Below, in pieces: positions 39,325 to 48,500 of a stretch of 64,000 bases of DNA. The notes beneath the pieces are model-generated. The model worked only from the letters and a program-made list of their open reading frames with translations, made no database searches and was not told where the DNA came from. Source of the stretch: Ruminococcus sp. (GTDB lineage: Bacteria > Bacillota > Clostridia > Oscillospirales > Ruminococcaceae); NCBI GenBank assembly GCA_017622925.1, contig JAGAQC010000076.1, positions 1-64,000 of the forward strand. The letters run 5' to 3'. Every line of letters starts with the position of its first letter. Position 1 is the stretch's first letter. Made by a program: the position numbers and the translations under genes.

Positions 39325-40212
39325 ATGAAAACAGTCCCTGCAAAAACAATTCTGCAAAAAAACAAGACCTCCGACTGGTTCGGAAACGACTACAACATGA
39401 ACCTTTACCGAGGCTGCTGCCACGGCTGCATTTACTGTGACAGCCGTTCGGAATGCTACCGCGTGGAAAACTTCGATACCGTCCACGCCAAGGAAAACGC
39501 CCTTGTGATACTCCGTGACGAGCTGCGGCGAAAGGTGCGGTCGGGCGTTATCGGAACAGGCGCAATGAGCGACCCGTATAATCCTTTCGAGGAAAAAGAG
39601 CTGCTCACCCGTCATTCGCTGGAGCTTATCTCGGCTTATGATTTCGGCGTTACAGTAATAACGAAAAGTCCCCTGATAACGCGAGATATAGACGTTTATA
39701 AGGAAATAGCCGACCACTCCCCCGTCCTTTGCAAAATGACTGTAACGACCGCAGACGACGAGCTTTGTAAACTTATTGAACCAAACGTAGCCGTGTCGTC
39801 GGAAAGATTCAACGCGCTCGCCAAATTGTCGGACAGCGGAATTTTTACGGGAATCACCCTTATGCCTATCCTGCCCTTTATAAACGATACGGAGGACAAT
39901 ATACGGCGAATCGTCCGTACTGCCCACGAATGCGGCGTGAGGTGCGTTTATCCGTTTTTCGGGGTAACTCTTAGGACGAATCAGAGAGAGCATTTTTTTA
40001 ATATGCTTGACAAAATTTTTCCCGATTCGGGACTTCGGGAGCAGTATATTAAACGCTACGCAAACAGATACGAATGCGTAAGCCCGAACGTTAAAAAATT
40101 GCAGAAGCTTTTTACAGAAGAATGCGAACGTTTCGGCATACTTTATAATATGAAAAGCATTATTCGCGCCTATAAAATGGGCTACGGCGATATGCAGCTT
40201 TCGTTTTTCTGA
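39325..40212 (+). CDS. Radical SAM protein, SplB/COG1533-like
   Basis: 295 residues. The iron-sulfur motif is in YRGCCHGCIYCDSR (CxxxCxxC), followed by GVIGTGAMSDPYNPFE and TVITKSPLITRDID, typical of the spore-photoproduct-lyase-like group of unknown function (Rv2578c type). The start codon is 15 bp after the T-box terminator tail, so expression should respond to tyrosine tRNA charging. The ribosome-binding site is weak (GGTGA). The reaction is unknown. Confidence 0.82.
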   Translation: MKTVPAKTILQKNKTSDWFGNDYNMNLYRGCCHGCIYCDSRSECYRVENFDTVHAKENALVILRDELRRKVRSGVIGTGAMSDPYNPFEEKELLTRHSLELISAYDFGVTVITKSPLITRDIDVYKEIADHSPVLCKMTVTTADDELCKLIEPNVAVSSERFNALAKLSDSGIFTGITLMPILPFINDTEDNIRRIVRTAHECGVRCVYPFFGVTLRTNQREHFFNMLDKIFPDSGLREQYIKRYANRYECVSPNVKKLQKLFTEECERFGILYNMKSIIRAYKMGYGDMQLSFF

Positions 40213-40222
40213 ATATACTTAG

Positions 40223-40300
40223 AGCCATTAGCCTTTAGCCGTTAGCTGTTAGCCATTGGTAGATGAATTTTGTAGGGGACGGCGGCAGCGTGTCCCTACA
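40223..40300 (+). repeat. Heptanucleotide array (5 units) plus short GC-rich palindrome
   Basis: AGCCATT, AGCCTTT, AGCCGTT, AGCTGTT, AGCCATT (40223-40257). Then comes a 30-bp TGTAGGGGAC...TGTCCCTACA inverted repeat (40271-40300) related to the 28-bp repeat at 36187. It separates the radical SAM gene from the next gene. Confidence 0.82.
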
Positions 40301-40379
40301 TCGTGAAAAATGCCGGAATAATAGAAACGTTCAGCCGAAAGAACATTGGTATTGATGATTAGCTTATGGAGGGTTATTT

Positions 40380-41102
40380 ATGGAACAGCATAATAAGATA
40401 ATAAATGCTGTTGCAAAACAGTACTTAGCGTCCGAGGGACTTTTCAGGGTTGGTTCGTCAAGAAACTGGATAGATGACAATGGTTATTTTCTGACAATAG
40501 TTGAATTTCAGCCAAGCAGCTATTCAAGAGGTACATATCTTAATGTCGGAATAAACTTTATGTGGGAAAAATCAGAGGGTTTGAACGACACTTTATCTTT
40601 TGACTGCGGCGGCAGAGTTATAATAGGTAAAGGAACACAGTTTGCGGAATACAGAGAACGTCTTAAAAACGGCGATGAAATTTTTACGGCGGAAGTTGAA
40701 AAATTTGCTGCCGCTGCTTTGGAAAAAGTAAAGGAATACCGCAGGCTTTGTGATTTGGATAATGCAGAGAAACAACTGCTTGTAAAAACAAGGCAGACAC
40801 AAAAGGATTGCATGTTCTGGGAAATGTACGATTTAGCAATGCTTTGCTTTTTCAAGGGAGATTTTAACAGAGGAAAAAATTGCTTCAACAGTTTTCTTGA
40901 TACAGCAAAAAATTCTGTATTGGGCAATACATATTGTGAGTGGATTGAAGAATTTTATAATTATTGTATTTCGGAAATAGTACCTCAGATAGATTCTGCT
41001 GATACGGCTCAGAAAATGGTTTTTGAAATGATAAACAGAAGAAGAAAATATTTTAACAATAAATCTTCCTACAAAAAGATGAGGAAAGATATTATTTTCT
41101 GA
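40380..41102 (+). CDS. Hypothetical protein, unrecognised
   Basis: 240 residues, soluble, with no signal peptide. The N-terminal half (about 1-80: LFRVGSSRNWIDDNGYFLTIVEFQPSSYSRGTYLNVGINFMW, given here in parts: VGSSRNW, IVEFQPSSYSRGTYLNVG, NFMW) recalls DUF4304-like beta-rich proteins. The C-terminal half is helical and charged with scattered cysteines. RBS GGAGGG. It is AT-richer than its neighbours and bordered on both sides by heptad repeats, so it may be an insertion into the T-box/tyrS operon. No function is proposed. Confidence 0.65.
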   Translation: MEQHNKIINAVAKQYLASEGLFRVGSSRNWIDDNGYFLTIVEFQPSSYSRGTYLNVGINFMWEKSEGLNDTLSFDCGGRVIIGKGTQFAEYRERLKNGDEIFTAEVEKFAAAALEKVKEYRRLCDLDNAEKQLLVKTRQTQKDCMFWEMYDLAMLCFFKGDFNRGKNCFNSFLDTAKNSVLGNTYCEWIEEFYNYCISEIVPQIDSADTAQKMVFEMINRRRKYFNNKSSYKKMRKDIIF

Positions 41103-41125
41103 TATAGCTTTAAAAGACACCGATT

Positions 41126-41142
41126 GCTAACGGCTAACGGCT
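41126..41142 (+). repeat. Heptanucleotide array (two units)
   Basis: GCTAACG, GCTAACG, GCT, just ahead of tyrS. The 80-bp gap shows no good promoter. Confidence 0.7.
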
Positions 41143-41182
41143 TTAATGCTTATAAATAAATTAACATAAAGGAGAAAAAATA

Positions 41183-42400
41183 ATGACTACATTTGAAGAA
41201 CTCAAACGGAGAGGACTGCTTGCGCAGCTTACCGACGAAAAGGAAATTGAGGAACTTGTAAACGCAGGAAAAGCCACGTTTTACATTGGTTTCGACCCTA
41301 CGGCGGACAGCCTGCACGTAGGACACTTCATGGCACTTTGTCTGATGAAACGTCTGCAAATGGCAGGAAACAAGCCTATCGTACTTATCGGCGGCGGAAC
41401 AGCCATGATAGGCGACCCCTCGGGCAAGACGGACATGCGTAAGATGATGACCCCCGAGACTATCCAACACAACGTTGATTGTTTCAAGAAGCAAATGAGC
41501 CGATTTATCGACTTTTCGGAGGACAAGGCTATCATCGTCAATAATGCCGACTGGCTTATGAATCTGAATTATATCGAGCTTCTCCGCGATGTCGGAGCGC
41601 ATTTCAGCGTAAACCGAATGCTCTCTCACGAATGCTACAAGCAGCGTATGGAGCGTGGACTTACGTTCCTTGAATTTAACTACATGATAATGCAGAGTTA
41701 CGACTTCCTTGAATTGTTCCAGAAATACGGCTGTAACATGCAGTTCGGCGGCGACGACCAGTGGGCGAACATGCTCGGCGGAACTGAGCTTATCCGCCGC
41801 AAGCTCGGCAAGGACGCATACGCCATGACAATTACGCTGCTTCTCAATTCCGAGGGCAAGAAAATGGGTAAGACCGAAAAAGGCGCAGTATGGCTTGACG
41901 CCGAGAAAACGTCCCCCTACGAGTTCTACCAGTATTGGAGAAACGTTGCCGACGCGGACGTTATCAAATGCCTTAAAATGCTCACATTTGTACCCGTTGA
42001 GCAGATAGAGGAAATGGAAAAAACTATGGAGGGAGCGGAGTTCAACAAGGCTAAGGAGCTTCTTGCATACGAGCTGACAAAGCTTGTTCACGGCGAGGAG
42101 GAAGCTGAAAAAGCCAAAGCAGCCGCAAAAGCACTTTTTGGCGGCGGCGGTTCTGACGATAATATGCCTACGGTCGAAATAGATTCGGCAGACCTTACAG
42201 ACGGCACTATAGGACTTCTTACGCTTGTTGTCAAAGCAGGACTTGCGCCCTCTATATCGGAGGCTCGCCGACTTGTTCAGCAGGGCGGAATAACTGTAAA
42301 CGATGAAAAAATGACCGACGGCAAGGCGCAGATAAAGCTTTCGGGCGAAGTGATAGTCCGCAAAGGAAAGAAAGCCTTCAAAAAAGTTATCGTAAAGTAA
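41183..42400 (+). CDS. tyrS: Tyrosyl-tRNA synthetase
   Basis: A 405-residue class I synthetase that charges tRNA-Tyr. It shows the HIGH-type motif [11 protein letters not shown], substrate-pocket segments [12 protein letters not shown] and [12 protein letters not shown], the KMSKS-type KMGKTEKG, and a C-terminal S4 RNA-binding domain ([14 protein letters not shown]). RBS AAGGAG. No clear promoter lies between it and the previous gene, so its transcription probably depends on the tyrosine T-box at 39081, across two intervening genes. Two terminators follow. Confidence 0.95.
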   Translation: MTTFEELKRRGLLAQLTDEKEIEELVNAGKATFYIGFDPTADSLHVGHFMALCLMKRLQMAGNKPIVLIGGGTAMIGDPSGKTDMRKMMTPETIQHNVDCFKKQMSRFIDFSEDKAIIVNNADWLMNLNYIELLRDVGAHFSVNRMLSHECYKQRMERGLTFLEFNYMIMQSYDFLELFQKYGCNMQFGGDDQWANMLGGTELIRRKLGKDAYAMTITLLLNSEGKKMGKTEKGAVWLDAEKTSPYEFYQYWRNVADADVIKCLKMLTFVPVEQIEEMEKTMEGAEFNKAKELLAYELTKLVHGEEEAEKAKAAAKALFGGGGSDDNMPTVEIDSADLTDGTIGLLTLVVKAGLAPSISEARRLVQQGGITVNDEKMTDGKAQIKLSGEVIVRKGKKAFKKVIVK

Positions 42401-42423
42401 ATATTTTCCCGATATGAGCTTAT

Positions 42424-42496
42424 AAGGGGACGTCCTGATTTGCAGGGCGTTCCTTGTTTTTATAATAAAAAACCGCACCACAATGGTACGGTTTTT
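42424..42496. terminator. Two terminators after tyrS
   Basis: AAGGGGACGTCCT with AGGGCGTTCCTT (42424-42454), tailed by TGTTTTTA, then AAAAACCGCACC with TGGTACGGTTTTT (42468-42496), which works in both directions. Confidence 0.75.
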
Positions 42497-42510
42497 ATTG
42501 TTAATTAGTA

Positions 42511-42540
42511 GTTAGCTTATGGTGTCCGCAGCTAACGGCT
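42511..42540 (+). repeat. Repeat core TTAGCTTATGGTGTCCGC plus GCTAACG
   Basis: The same ATGGTGTCCGC core occurs at 14442 and, inverted, near 38472, each next to heptad units. Confidence 0.7.
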
Positions 42541-42550
42541 TTAAATAAAT

Positions 42551-44782
42551 TTAATCCCAGCCGTTCACATCGCTATGCGTGACTTCACCGCTCGCAGTCG
42601 TTCCGACAGTGAAATTAACTTTTTCTTTTACTTTTTCCGCTTTATCTGATGAAGCTTTTTTGAAATCTTCAAGCAACTGCCTGTTATCGCCGCGGTCGGG
42701 AAGATAAAGCATAATATCGTTTACAAAAAATACCGCTATCGGCTTTTCTCCGAATACCATAGGCGTACATCTTTTAACGACCTCGACGATCTTGTCGTTA
42801 TCGCGCATTACCGAGTAAGCCGCATACGAATAATCTTTATACTGAACACGTACAGCGGTTATTGAATCGGCAACGCAATAATCACGTTCGTCATATTGAT
42901 ATTCCCATATCTTTTTATCTTGGGGCTTGAAAATATCTTGCGCATAGTTTGTAAATACAGGGTCGTCAATATAACCTATTCTGTAGGCGTCAAAATCGCC
43001 CTTGTTTATTTCATTGAACGAGATACCCCAGCTTTCAAGAAGCTCTATGGTGTTGCTGAACGAGGTAAGCACCCACTGTTCGTCAACGTAGCAGTAAACG
43101 TCCCCTCTAAGAAGCTCCTCCTCCGTCATTGCCGACATATCGTCGTAATATGCCTGACGCAGGTCGAGAACCATTTGGTCTTTAGCCCGAATATCACTGC
43201 GATTATACAGCTTATCTGTTACTTCTATCCTGTAATCTTCTTCATCATTATAATAATACTCGCATATATTTTGCGATATAGCCTCCGCGTATTCATCGGA
43301 AAGAAGTATTGCCTTTATAAGGTCGCCTGCCATTCCCGACGGAACATCATATCTTCTTAAAATTGTAGAACCCGTCAGCGTTGAGTATCTTAAACTTATT
43401 GTATTGCCGTAATCGTTAAGCGCATTGTTAGTGTTTTCCACAATTTCATAATTATAGTCGTCATAATTAAAGTAACGGTCTATTAATTCCTTTTGAAGCT
43501 CGACAGATTCTTTTATAACGTCCTTGTCGCTGAATCGTATATCTTCATAAATGCCGAGGAGATTACCTGTCCCGATATTTACGCTTTCAACAGTAAGAGG
43601 CAGGGGGACTTTTTTAGCCATACCGAAGCCGTTTGTGACCTCGCAAACCTGACAGACAAGAAGCACCGATATAACGGACGCCGCAAAGCCGATACCAGCC
43701 TGCCAGAACTTCTTGAATCCACGTCTTGTTATGACTTCCATTATGAACCAGCCTACGGCGCATATAACGATTCCTGCCACAATAAATGCTCCCATTGCAA
43801 TAAACAGCGAAAGCACGCAGAAAACAGCCATAGTCATAATCGCATAGAAAGCGGCTTTATATACATAGGGCTTTGAAACGTCCTCCGCCTTTCTGAAACG
43901 GCAGAGCAGATAAGCCGCCAGCATGTACAGCGCGCTTACAGCAAGTGTTATGAATATCCACTTGAAGTAAAGGGACGTGTAATAGCTGAATGAACCCGAT
44001 GAAAATCCTACTTCCGCCACGTAGTTTACAAAAAAGACGAACGAACCGATAGGCGACGTACTTGTAAAGATATTTTTCATCATAATAGCCGCTTCGTCGA
44101 TACCGTAAGGCTCGCCCTCGCACATAGCCATCCATAAACATGCTATAGCGGCAGGAATAAGAGAATTAAAAGCAATAATGCTGAAAATCGCTTCAAAGGT
44201 ATTTCCGCAAAAGCTTATTGCAAGTACGCTAAGGCTGTAAAACAGTATCATTGCTACAAGAACGATGAACACCAATTTCAGTATATCGGGGAAAGCTTCC
44301 CAAAATTCAGCCATTGGCGGCAAAAACGGAGTTCCTATTCCCATGATAGCGATAGAAAGTATGACCGCTCCGATAGCAGGCAGCATGTAGACGGTAAGTC
44401 CCGAAAGGAAATCGGCGAAAAATCGCTGAGTACCGCTGAGAGGGAGCGCATAGTTCATATCGGTAATGGTTTTCCTGTAAAGGTAAGAAAAATGGAACAG
44501 AGCTATTACCATGCCGAGAAACAGGCTTATGCAAATGGTGACTACCGCAAGAGAAATAAACGGCGTGCAGCCTGCCTCAACAGCGTTGCTCAGCATTCTG
44601 TTTGCTTCGGTATCTTCAAGAGTGTCCAAATAAAAGCCGATAAGAGCTATAACGGAAAGCACAGGCAGACCGAGTATTTGCAGTACGATATTAACGATAA
44701 GCAGCTTTTTGTTGCCTGAAATATCGTTCTTGTAACGTGTGCCGAAAAAGCTCTTAGGCTTACTTGATGTCGCTGCTGTCAT
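42551..44782 (-). CDS. Large ABC-2-type permease with extracytoplasmic domain
   Basis: 743 residues. The start is the ATG at 44782 with GGAGGT 9 bp upstream; it overlaps the ATPase gene by 23 bp. About eleven helices occupy residues 25-385 (repeated hydrophobic segments such as LPVLSVIALIGFYL and YLYRKTITDMNYALPLSG). A large soluble region (about 390-743), rich in Tyr and acidic residues, follows. The ALPLS segment is typical of ABC-2 exporters near GntR/YtrA regulators. Substrate unknown. Confidence 0.78.
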   Translation of the reverse strand: MTAATSSKPKSFFGTRYKNDISGNKKLLIVNIVLQILGLPVLSVIALIGFYLDTLEDTEANRMLSNAVEAGCTPFISLAVVTICISLFLGMVIALFHFSYLYRKTITDMNYALPLSGTQRFFADFLSGLTVYMLPAIGAVILSIAIMGIGTPFLPPMAEFWEAFPDILKLVFIVLVAMILFYSLSVLAISFCGNTFEAIFSIIAFNSLIPAAIACLWMAMCEGEPYGIDEAAIMMKNIFTSTSPIGSFVFFVNYVAEVGFSSGSFSYYTSLYFKWIFITLAVSALYMLAAYLLCRFRKAEDVSKPYVYKAAFYAIMTMAVFCVLSLFIAMGAFIVAGIVICAVGWFIMEVITRRGFKKFWQAGIGFAASVISVLLVCQVCEVTNGFGMAKKVPLPLTVESVNIGTGNLLGIYEDIRFSDKDVIKESVELQKELIDRYFNYDDYNYEIVENTNNALNDYGNTISLRYSTLTGSTILRRYDVPSGMAGDLIKAILLSDEYAEAISQNICEYYYNDEEDYRIEVTDKLYNRSDIRAKDQMVLDLRQAYYDDMSAMTEEELLRGDVYCYVDEQWVLTSFSNTIELLESWGISFNEINKGDFDAYRIGYIDDPVFTNYAQDIFKPQDKKIWEYQYDERDYCVADSITAVRVQYKDYSYAAYSVMRDNDKIVEVVKRCTPMVFGEKPIAVFFVNDIMLYLPDRGDNRQLLEDFKKASSDKAEKVKEKVNFTVGTTASGEVTHSDVNGWD

Positions 44783-45683
44783 ATCCAAGCACCTCCAGTT
44801 CATAGATAAATATTTCCTCGAGAGTAAGAGGTATCATTTCAAAAAGAACGGGCTTTTTCGGAGCGAAGAAAGCTTTCAGCACGTCCGCTTCACCCTTTGC
44901 GATGATGTAGTAGACGCTCTGACTGCGTTCAAAATGAAGAATTTCAAGACCCGTTTCCGCAAGCTGCTCACGGGTATACTCAACAGGCGAGCCGTCCTCG
45001 TTAGGCGGAAATACGATCTGCAGCTTGTGAACGCTCGATGTAACGCTGTCGAGTTCTCTTGAAAAAACTATCTTTCCGTTGTGGAGAAGCGCAGCCGTAT
45101 CGCAGACCTCGTTTATCTCGCGGAGATTGTGCGACGATATAACGGTAGTAAGCTGACGGTCGAGCATAGCGTCCACAAGCATTTTCTTCACGATAATTCG
45201 CATAGTCGGGTCAAGTCCGTCGAAAGCCTCGTCAAGAAGAAGATAGTCCGTCCTGCAAGCAAGCCCGATAATAACGACAGCCTGCCGCTTCATGCCCTTT
45301 GAAAACGTGTTTATCTTCTTATTAAGGGGAAGATTGACGCGTTTTCTCAGCTCCTCGAACATTTCCTCCGAAAAATTTCTGTAATAGCTTTTGTAGTAAT
45401 TTTTCAGGGCGTTAAGAGTATAGCTGCCGAACTGCACCGTTTCATCGTTTATGAAGAAAACCTTTTGCTTAGCGGCAACGTTGTCGTAAACAGGTTCGCC
45501 GTCTATGAGGACTTCCCCCTCCTCCTGCTTGTATATACCCGATAAAAGCCGCAGTATGGTCGATTTTCCTGCTCCGTTTGAACCCAAAAGACCGAACGCC
45601 GTGCCTTTTTCGATTTTCAGGTCTACGTGGTCGAGAGCAGTATAAGCGTCGAATTTCTTCACAGTATTTTTCAGCTCTATCAT
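44760..45683 (-). CDS. ABC transporter ATPase
   Basis: 307 residues with Walker A LLGSNGAGKSTILR, a signature-type FSKGMKRQAVV (as in YtrB-like ATPases), Walker B YLLLDEAFDGLD and the switch in ISSHNLREI. It is coupled to the GntR gene by a 4-bp overlap and to the permease by a 23-bp overlap. This is the energy subunit of the second GntR-controlled transporter. Confidence 0.9.
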   Translation of the reverse strand: MIELKNTVKKFDAYTALDHVDLKIEKGTAFGLLGSNGAGKSTILRLLSGIYKQEEGEVLIDGEPVYDNVAAKQKVFFINDETVQFGSYTLNALKNYYKSYYRNFSEEMFEELRKRVNLPLNKKINTFSKGMKRQAVVIIGLACRTDYLLLDEAFDGLDPTMRIIVKKMLVDAMLDRQLTTVISSHNLREINEVCDTAALLHNGKIVFSRELDSVTSSVHKLQIVFPPNEDGSPVEYTREQLAETGLEILHFERSQSVYYIIAKGEADVLKAFFAPKKPVLFEMIPLTLEEIFIYELEVLGYDSSDIK

Positions 45684-46048
45684 ATTTCCTCTCCTTTCTC
45701 AAAAATGCCGTCAACGTGCTGTTTCAGAACGTCCGCCGAAACTCCTCGTTTTTTTGCCGTTTTCGCCGCAGCGTCAAAGTCGGATAAAGCCGCTTCACGA
45801 AAAATTCCGCTGTCAAGGGCGGCAACAAAGCTCCCCCTGCCCGGAACGGAGTAGATAATGCCCCGTCGTTCAAGCTCCTGATATGCTTTCGCAACGGTGT
45901 TCGGATTTACTCTCGTATCCTTTGCAAGGCTGCGGACGCTGGGTAGCTGAGAGTTTTCGCTGAGAGTTCCCGATATTGCAAGTTCTGTTATCTTGCTGTA
46001 TATCTGCTCATAGATCGGAACTCTGCTTGTCAGATCAATAGAAAACAT
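45680..46048 (-). CDS. GntR-family repressor, YtrA subfamily
   Basis: 122 residues. The winged helix shows PIYEQIYSKITELAISG, QLPSVRSLAKDTRVNPNTV and KAYQELERRGIIYS, then a short tail. It is first in the operon, under a palindrome it probably binds (46082-46101). RBS AAAGGAG. Confidence 0.92.
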   Translation of the reverse strand: MFSIDLTSRVPIYEQIYSKITELAISGTLSENSQLPSVRSLAKDTRVNPNTVAKAYQELERRGIIYSVPGRGSFVAALDSGIFREAALSDFDAAAKTAKKRGVSADVLKQHVDGIFEKGEEI

Positions 46049-46081
46049 ATGCGCTCCTTTCTGTCCAATGCGTACTATGGT

Positions 46082-46134
46082 GTGTAATACAGTTATTACA
46101 CTTATACTATATCACATTTCCGCAGCTTTGTCAA
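46082..46134 (-). promoter_or_regulatory. Promoter and operator of the second GntR/ABC operon
   Basis: On the minus strand TTGACA (46129-46134), 17 bp, TATAGT (46106-46111). The perfect-armed palindrome GTGTAAT-N6-ATTACAC (46082-46101) lies over the start point. Confidence 0.8.
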
Positions 46135-46167
46135 GAGCTTTTTAAAAATTATTTTTTAAATTATGAT

Positions 46168-46268
46168 AGCCTTTAGCCGTTAGCCTTTAGCTTAAAATGT
46201 CCGCCATAAGGCGGACAGATTTAAAGAAGATTTTACGAAGCGAATACATTAGCTAACGGCTAACAGCT
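46168..46268 (+). repeat. Heptanucleotide arrays around a perfect hairpin
   Basis: AGCCTTT, AGCCGTT, AGCCTTT, AGCTTAA (46168-46195). Then the palindrome TGTCCGCC/GGCGGACA (46199-46218), then GCTAACG, GCTAACA (46252-46265). This is the rightmost array in the window. Confidence 0.8.
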
Positions 46269-46270
46269 TA

Positions 46271-46894
46271 TTACACAATATTATTTTTTATGGCGAACAC
46301 CGCAAGCTGTGTGCGGTCTTTCAGTTTAAGCTTTTCGAGCAGACGTGAGATACCGTTGCGGACAGTCCCCTCGGCAAGAAAAAGCTTTGAAGCTATCTCC
46401 TTGTTATCGCAGCCGTCGCAGATAAGTCTCAGGAACTCAGTCTCACGGTCGGTCAGATCGAAGTTTTTCGGCGTCTGCTTGGGAGCGTCGTTCTTTATGG
46501 ACTGAAAAACATTTCCGCTGAAAACGCTTATCCCCCCTGCCGCCGCCTTAATGGAGTTTATCACCTGACTGCTGTCCATTTCCTTTAGTATGTAGCCGTC
46601 CGCGCCGCTTGACACAGCCTTTTCGACCGTTTCCTTATCGTCGAACGTCGTCAACACGAGGACTTTTACGCCGCTGAGCTTATCCTTTATCTGACGTGTG
46701 CCGTAACCTCCGTCAAAATCGGGCATACGCATATCCATAAGGACTACGTCGGGCTTTAAACGTACCGCAAGCTCGAAGGCTTCCTTGCCGTTGCCTGCCT
46801 CTCCGACCACTTTTATTTCCTCGTCCTGACTGAGGACTGCTTTCAGCCCCGTGCGAAGTATCTCCACATCATCGGCTATTATAACTCTTATCAT
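46271..46894 (-). CDS. NarL/LuxR-family response regulator
   Basis: 207 residues. The receiver domain has the acidic pair in IIADDVEIL, phospho-acceptor in VVLMDMRMPD and the lysine in GYILKEMD. The LuxR-type helix-turn-helix is LTDRETEFLRLICDG and NKEIASKLFLAEGTVRNGIS. It overlaps the kinase gene by 26 bp. It ends at a repeat array without a recognisable terminator. Confidence 0.93.
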   Translation of the reverse strand: MIRVIIADDVEILRTGLKAVLSQDEEIKVVGEAGNGKEAFELAVRLKPDVVLMDMRMPDFDGGYGTRQIKDKLSGVKVLVLTTFDDKETVEKAVSSGADGYILKEMDSSQVINSIKAAAGGISVFSGNVFQSIKNDAPKQTPKNFDLTDRETEFLRLICDGCDNKEIASKLFLAEGTVRNGISRLLEKLKLKDRTQLAVFAIKNNIV

Positions 46895-48485
46895 TGCCGC
46901 TCCTCCCGTGTACCTTAACTATCGTTGTAAAACCCTCGCCCTCTATGGACGAAAATCTTACTGTACCGCCTATTTTTTCAATGCGTTCGCGTATTCCTCT
47001 CAGACCGTTGTTTTCCTTTATTTCGGCGCATCCCCTGCCGTTATCGAATATATAAAGCTCCAAACGGTCGTCAAGAAATTTAATTATAATGTCGAGCCTG
47101 TCCGCCCCCGAATACCTCATGGAGTTGGTGACAGTCTCCTTTACCGTGTCGTAAATCTCACGAATGCAAAAGCTGAATCTGCTGTCCTCCGTGCCTTGGA
47201 CGCATATTTCGGTTTTCATACTTCGCACAGCCGCAGTCACGGTATTTACGGCGCGGGTCACAGACGTCATAAACTCGTCGTCACGCAGATTGTTTATAGA
47301 ACATCTTAGCTGCGTTATACCGCTTCGGGATAATCCGTCTATCTCGGACGCATAGTTCAGAAGCTCCGCAGAATCGGCATTTTTGCTTTGAAGCTCCGCC
47401 TGCATTATCTTTGCGATAGAGCTTATCATGGTAAAGGTATGACCTGCGGAATCGTGTATCTCCTGAGCTATCCTGTTGCGCTCATGCTCGAGAGAAAGCT
47501 TTTTTTCAGCTTCGGTAAGCTCGTAGAACTCCGATACGTTGCTTATAAGGACTATTCGGGCGATCTCCGTACCTTTTTCATTGCAGATACGGCTTTTTTT
47601 GAGACTGTACCGTTCCTCGCCGACCACAAGCTCCGCAGAATCGGAATCAAAGTCCGCCGCATTGCCCGAAATTCTGCTAAGCTCCGCAATAAATCCTGAG
47701 TGATCCGTAAAATCCGCAGGGATAACCGATTTAGCCGACTTGTTTTTATATGTTACATTTCCGTCTGCGTCAAAAATTATCGCCGCAATATCTATGTTGT
47801 CTATAATATCACGGATAGCCATGCGGTTAATATTCAGCAGACCGTACCTTTGTATAGCGATAAGCACCATTATAACGGAAAATGCAAAAAACAGCGGTGT
47901 AAGCTCTATTTTGGACTTTATTACACCGCTTACGGTAAATATATTTATTATGAGCGGTACGGACGCCGCCAACGCAAGGAGCAGGGATTGATTTGACACA
48001 ATGCTGCTCCTTTTTGAATGACGTACAAACATCAGGGAAATGCCCGATATAATAAAAACATAAAACAAAAGCTGAAACACGTAAAACAGACAGCCGTATT
48101 CTATGCCGCTTTTGCCGAATTTCGCATAATACAGCCCGTGCAGAGGGTTTGCGGCGATACAGCCGAACATCAGGACGGCAATTGACGGTAGAAATGCCGT
48201 AAGTCTTTTCAGTTTTTGGGAAGTCTCCGAATACTCTGCCGAAAACATCAGCCAAAACGGGGAAAATGCGCATATTCCTGCATTTCCGATAAGATAGCTC
48301 ACGGAAAGCTGCGTATCGCTTACCGAAAAAAGTATCAGAAGCTGCGAAACGAGCCATAAGGCTATCGACAGCAGGCATACTAAAAACAGCCTTGTCATGC
48401 GATTATTGTTGCCGCGCCTGAGTATCCAGCCGACCGTCCCGAGCATTCCGAAAAGTCCAAACATAAGAAGCGCAGCCGATACCAT
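46869..48485 (-). CDS. Sensor histidine kinase with seven-helix N-terminus (HisKA_3 type)
   Basis: 538 residues. Seven helices (about 1-220) form a 7TM sensor. A PAS-like segment (about 225-300, IIFDADGNVTYKNKS) precedes the dimerisation domain HERNRIAQEIHDSAGHTFTM, whose His is the phospho-acceptor, and a HATPase domain (TNSMRYSG, DNGRGC, NNGLRGIRERI). This is the kinase partner of the NarL-type regulator. It follows the large membrane protein gene by 15 bp, so the three genes form one operon. Confidence 0.9.
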   Translation of the reverse strand: MVSAALLMFGLFGMLGTVGWILRRGNNNRMTRLFLVCLLSIALWLVSQLLILFSVSDTQLSVSYLIGNAGICAFSPFWLMFSAEYSETSQKLKRLTAFLPSIAVLMFGCIAANPLHGLYYAKFGKSGIEYGCLFYVFQLLFYVFIISGISLMFVRHSKRSSIVSNQSLLLALAASVPLIINIFTVSGVIKSKIELTPLFFAFSVIMVLIAIQRYGLLNINRMAIRDIIDNIDIAAIIFDADGNVTYKNKSAKSVIPADFTDHSGFIAELSRISGNAADFDSDSAELVVGEERYSLKKSRICNEKGTEIARIVLISNVSEFYELTEAEKKLSLEHERNRIAQEIHDSAGHTFTMISSIAKIMQAELQSKNADSAELLNYASEIDGLSRSGITQLRCSINNLRDDEFMTSVTRAVNTVTAAVRSMKTEICVQGTEDSRFSFCIREIYDTVKETVTNSMRYSGADRLDIIIKFLDDRLELYIFDNGRGCAEIKENNGLRGIRERIEKIGGTVRFSSIEGEGFTTIVKVHGRSGNDKSYNSR

Positions 48486-48500
48486 AGCTTTCCCTCCCTA

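Noticed and set aside
41150-42481. 443-residue open frame on the minus strand opposite tyrS
   Set aside because: It is a shadow of tyrS codon bias, without a ribosome-binding site or recognisable domain.
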